Positions 4,778-6,070 of a stretch of 6,070 nucleotides of DNA are shown here, in pieces. The DNA is from Gammaproteobacteria bacterium (lineage in GTDB: Bacteria > Pseudomonadota > Gammaproteobacteria > Chromatiales > Chromatiaceae): the NCBI GenBank assembly GCA_006227775.1, contig SBFV01000296.1:1-6070 (forward strand), written 5' to 3'. The position numbers were made by a program, and so were the translations under genes. The notes under the pieces were generated by a model. That model did no database searches, was not told where the DNA came from, and saw nothing but the letters and a program-made list of their open reading frames with translations. Position 1 is the first letter of the stretch, and every line of letters starts with the position of its first letter.

Positions 4778-6070
4778 CCCCGAAAAGGCAAGGGTAGAAA
4801 GGGGCCCAAATAATCCCGCTGCCACCACTGGCCACTGGCTGACCTTTCCGCTGGGCTGCTGAAGCGATACTGGTAAAGGGACAACCGCAACCAGGGCGAT
4901 GACCCCTGGGTCACCGGCGGTCGGGCAAGTAACGCGGTCACCGCCGGGTCACCTGCCCGCAGACGGTCCAGGAACCGATCGAGCAGTTCGAGAAAGACGG
5001 GGTTCCTGGGCAGGAACCAGAGCATCCAATCCAACCGGGGCTGGTGGGGAACGATGAAGACCGGCGCCTGGGCGGGATCATCGGGCCGGTAACGAAAATC
5101 CAGGGGCTGCCAGTTCACCCCATCCGCGCTGGCCTCCATGACCAGCTCCACCCGCCGCCGCTCGATCGTGGGGAAGACGTGGTACCGGTTGGCGATGCGG
5201 AAGGGCTCGAGGGGACGCACCCAGGCGCTCAGGGGGTCGAGCGACCGCCGGAACACCAGCTCGGCGCCGACGATCAGGCTGGTGGTTACCAGGACCAGCG
5301 CCAGACCAAGGGTCAGCGCCGCCATACCCCGACCTGGCCTGACCGGCAGCAGGTGGCTGGCCAGGGCACGCTCCCGCCAGCCCCGCGGCAGGACGCGCCT
5401 CACTGCCTGGTCGTCGAAGAGGAAGAGGCAGAGGATGATGGTTAACAGATTGAAAAAATTGTGGTTGCTGGTGGCGATGATCAGCACCTGCCAGAGGATG
5501 GTCACCCAGGCCGCGAAGAGCCGCCAGGGGCGGGGCAGGAAGATGAAAAAGGGCACCACCAGTTCCACGAACAATGTGCCCCCGGCTCCAACCCGCAGGA
5601 GCGCGTCAGGCAGATGGTGGGCATACCAGGCGCCGGCATGAGGCAGGGGCTGGGTCTCGAAGTAGTACCGCAGTGCCGAGAGGTCCCGCCAGGCGGGATC
5701 GCCGCTCAGGAGCTTGGCCAGCCCCGACTCGAAACGCAGCCGGAACAGCAGCCAGCGAAACAGCCACACCACCAGTCGCGGTCCGCCGGGCAGCAGCATG
5801 GCCAGGAAGCCCGTCTCCAGGAGCAGATAGTCCCACTGGAAGTTGGTGAAGAATTGGCCGGCGTGGTAGAGCGACAGATACAGCAGATAGAGCAGGAGCA
5901 GGACCGTACGCTCCATCCAGGCCGCGGGCACCGTGGTCGTCCCACCGCTGCCACCCGTCCCACTCGTTCCGCCCGTCCAACCCGGTTCACACGGCTCACC
6001 CATCCCGCTTGTCATACCCTTCCCGCTCGGCTCAGCCAGCTCAGCCAGCTCAACCGGCTCACAGGTCCCG
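4774..6070 (-). CDS. Lipase maturation factor family membrane protein (LMF1/2-like), 5' end outside the window
   Basis: Numbering is from ATG 6015, giving 413 visible residues. Family marks: FQWDYLLLETGFLAMLL (59-75), LRFESGLAKLLSGDPAW then YYFETQPLPH (93-126), SNHNFFNLL (183-191), RYHVFPTIERRRVELVMEAS (277-296) with DGVNWQPLDF (298-307), and PHQPRLDWMLWF (323-334). Hydrophobic segments lie near 36-53, 62-92, 138-160, 165-200 (two) and 230-250, followed by a C-terminal soluble domain. In vertebrates LMF1 helps lipoprotein lipase fold in the ER; the role of bacterial members is not established. Homologues carry roughly 100 more N-terminal residues with extra helices. The frame stays open from 6015 to the window edge, so I treat the gene as 5' partial. 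Residues 1-33 and the codons before them are low-complexity Gly/Thr/Glu/Pro sequence encoded by 9-bp repeats, unlike normal LMF sequence. Alternatively the gene is truncated and starts at ATG 6015 or at M34 (about 5916). Confidence 0.85.
   Translation of the reverse strand, partial: GTCEPVELAELAEPSGKGMTSGMGEPCEPGWTGGTSGTGGSGGTTTVPAAWMERTVLLLLYLLYLSLYHAGQFFTNFQWDYLLLETGFLAMLLPGGPRLVVWLFRWLLFRLRFESGLAKLLSGDPAWRDLSALRYYFETQPLPHAGAWYAHHLPDALLRVGAGGTLFVELVVPFFIFLPRPWRLFAAWVTILWQVLIIATSNHNFFNLLTIILCLFLFDDQAVRRVLPRGWRERALASHLLPVRPGRGMAALTLGLALVLVTTSLIVGAELVFRRSLDPLSAWVRPLEPFRIANRYHVFPTIERRRVELVMEASADGVNWQPLDFRYRPDDPAQAPVFIVPHQPRLDWMLWFLPRNPVFLELLDRFLDRLRAGDPAVTALLARPPVTQGSSPWLRLSLYQYRFSSPAERSASGQWWQRDYLGPFLPLPFRG
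5940..6069. repeat. Degenerate 9-bp tandem repeats (minisatellite-like) in the LMF reading frame
   Basis: Two clusters share a 9-bp period. From 5940 to 5984 there are five units close to TCCCACCCG on the plus strand (7-8 of 9 matches), then decaying copies to about 6000. From 6025 to 6060 there are four units related to AGCCAGCTC, two of them identical (6034-6042 and 6043-6051). In the LMF frame the second cluster encodes EPV-ELA-ELA-EPS and the first a Gly/Thr/Ser-rich stretch. A 9-bp unit keeps the frame when copies are gained or lost. All three minus-strand frames are open across most of this stretch, as expected for such repeats. Confidence 0.7.

Overview
This is a GC-rich, gene-dense bacterial window. 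Gene content, codon usage and Shine-Dalgarno sites suggest a high-GC Gammaproteobacterium, possibly a purple sulfur bacterium or relative. That placement is inferred from overall protein style, not from a marker gene. No rRNA, tRNA, CRISPR array, insertion sequence or phage gene is visible.

Layout, left to right. (1) A MoxR-family AAA+ ATPase on the minus strand (30-1052). It probably heads an operon that continues past the left edge; a possible start codon of the next gene is at 13. (2) A divergent intergenic region of about 400 bases (1053-1448) that contains several inverted repeats. (3) A plus-strand gene for a DUF368 membrane protein (1449-2456), the family of undecaprenyl-phosphate translocases called PopT. 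(4) After a 166-base gap with two matching small hairpins and an AT-rich island, a tandem-domain universal stress protein (2623-3510). (5) A short convergent spacer with a good hairpin. (6) A translationally coupled minus-strand pair of unknown function: a 64-residue acidic protein (4501-4695) whose stop overlaps the start of a 303-residue protein (3593-4504). A plausible promoter sits in front of the pair. (7) A minus-strand lipase maturation factor (LMF1/2-like) membrane protein, 5' incomplete, whose visible upstream end is a degenerate 9-bp tandem repeat.

The genes do not form one obvious pathway. Envelope functions recur: lipid-carrier recycling (PopT), a polytopic LMF-family protein, and a MoxR ATPase of the kind usually paired with VWA/DUF58 envelope-associated proteins. 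The least explained parts are the coupled 64/303-residue pair and the repeat-rich segment in the LMF reading frame. I see no convincing new defence or mobile system here.
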